Shown here: positions 62,295 to 62,442 of the stretch, one piece after another | Layout: the number at the start of each line of letters is the position of its first letter | How positions within the stretch are numbered: the stretch's first letter is position 1 | NCBI GenBank assembly: GCA_023227965.1 | Contig: JALOCA010000018.1 | Location: 1-62,442 of the forward strand | Origin: Lentimicrobiaceae bacterium | Lineage (GTDB): Bacteria > Bacteroidota > Bacteroidia > Bacteroidales > JALOCA01 | Direction: 5' to 3' | Length of the DNA: 62,442 bases | Made by a program: the position numbers and the translations under genes | Notes under the pieces: model-generated | Told to the model about the DNA's origin: nothing | Database searches by the model: none | The model's input: only the letters and a program-made list of their open reading frames with translations

Positions 62295-62442
62295 TTACTT
62301 GCCGTATTTACTTTTCATTTGCTTTATTATTTTAACTATCCCATCTTCAGCGTTTTTACTTCCACAATTCATTATCACAATATATCCAATTAATTGGTTT
62401 CTATCAATTTGTACGTAAGATAAGAAGATCCATCAGAACCCG
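62295..62442 (-). pseudogene. 3' end of a cassette gene, cut by the window edge and apparently frameshifted
   Basis: The minus frame that ends with TAA at 62295-62297 reads back through MNCGSKNAEDGIVKIIKQMK and YVQIDRNQLIGYIVI, but meets TGA at 62435-62433. Another frame upstream reads GSDGSSYLTY. Joined by a one-base shift near 62405 they give GSDGSSYLTY, VQIDRNQLIG and so on, a smooth protein C-terminus somewhat like that of serine hydrolases. This is either a frameshift mutation, a sequencing error or chance. The stop overlaps the GTT core of attC site 6. Confidence 0.4.

Larger units (their letters stand above)
61941..62300. repeat. attC-like site 6, interrupted by REP-like elements
   Basis: The left core AAC at 61945-61947 is inside TAAGCATAAC. 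The right half, from about 62198 to GTT at 62294-62296, is closely similar to the right part of site 4. The cores are 352 bases apart in place of 121-124; the extra material is an AT-rich piece plus the palindromes at 62089-62117 and 62138-62196. The left arm that should pair with TGATGTATACACT is missing or replaced. The site is probably inactive. Confidence 0.6.
56947..62442. mobile_element. Integron-type gene-cassette array (no integrase in window)
   Basis: Five clear and one interrupted attC-like palindromes separate single minus-strand genes. In the five clear sites the AAC and GTT cores lie 121, 124, 121, 123 and 124 bases apart. Each gene is flanked by a short inverted repeat: ATTGGCGGTA/TACCGCTAAC, GTTAGCG/CGATAAC, GTTGTGCG/CGCACAAC, GTTGGCACCA/TGGTGCCAAC and GTTATGCTTA/TAAGCATAAC. 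That is what cassettes captured as circles leave behind. No intI gene lies inside; it must be outside the window or lost, so within these bounds it is a cluster of attC sites lacking an integrase. Confidence 0.8.

Noticed and set aside
56947..62300. CRISPR array
   Set aside because: The repeats are 120-base palindromes separated by genes; there are no short direct repeats with uniform spacers and no cas genes.

Overview
This window is a stretch of Bacteroidota chromosome, probably class Bacteroidia. The evidence is a C25 (gingipain-type) protease with a type IX secretion sorting domain, DUF2723, DUF2490 and DUF5916 families, several promoters of the Bacteroidota form (TTTG, about 19 bases, TAnnTTTG), few Shine-Dalgarno sequences, and low GC with very AT-rich spacers. 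No rRNA genes, CRISPR array, transposase or phage genes were seen.

Positions 1-34 kb are mostly core genes. They run: the end of a DUF2807 protein; a large secreted C25 protease; initiator tRNA, era, der and an S4-domain protein; an amino acid permease; a decayed, rearranged DUF5916 relic; an M23 endopeptidase; iorAB; the rimP-nusA-infB operon behind tRNA-Gln; a TonB-dependent-receptor-like barrel protein; a DUF2723 glycosyltransferase-like membrane protein; an acyltransferase; lgt; a MurG-like glycosyltransferase; dprA; a PrsW-like membrane protein; and a broken cupin gene.

Positions 34-48 kb hold rsgA-ispE, tgt-lptG, a family 2 glycosyltransferase, a five-gene operon built around a VTC-type polyphosphate polymerase and a DUF4956 membrane protein, an RprX/RprY-like two-component system overlapping a MazG-like gene, a thioesterase, and PhzF, DUF3795 and GNAT genes. 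Positions 48.7-55.5 kb form a MacAB-type export operon: adaptor, ATPase and two FtsX/MacB permeases.

From about 55.7 kb to the right edge the architecture changes. Single genes for small secreted or accessory proteins, all on the minus strand, alternate with imperfect palindromes. Five of these have AAC and GTT cores 121-124 bases apart. The short sequence that begins each gene unit is the inverse complement of the sequence that ends it. This is the structure of an integron gene-cassette array with VCR-length attC sites. No integrase gene lies in the window. This array is the most interesting part of the region; its cargo is a metallo-beta-lactamase-fold protein, an S41-like protease, a FISUMP-domain protein, a GNAT acetyltransferase, two unknown secreted proteins, and a truncated or frameshifted gene at the edge.

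Start codons were moved downstream of the longest open frame wherever a signal peptide, a family alignment or an attC site showed the upstream part to be non-coding.
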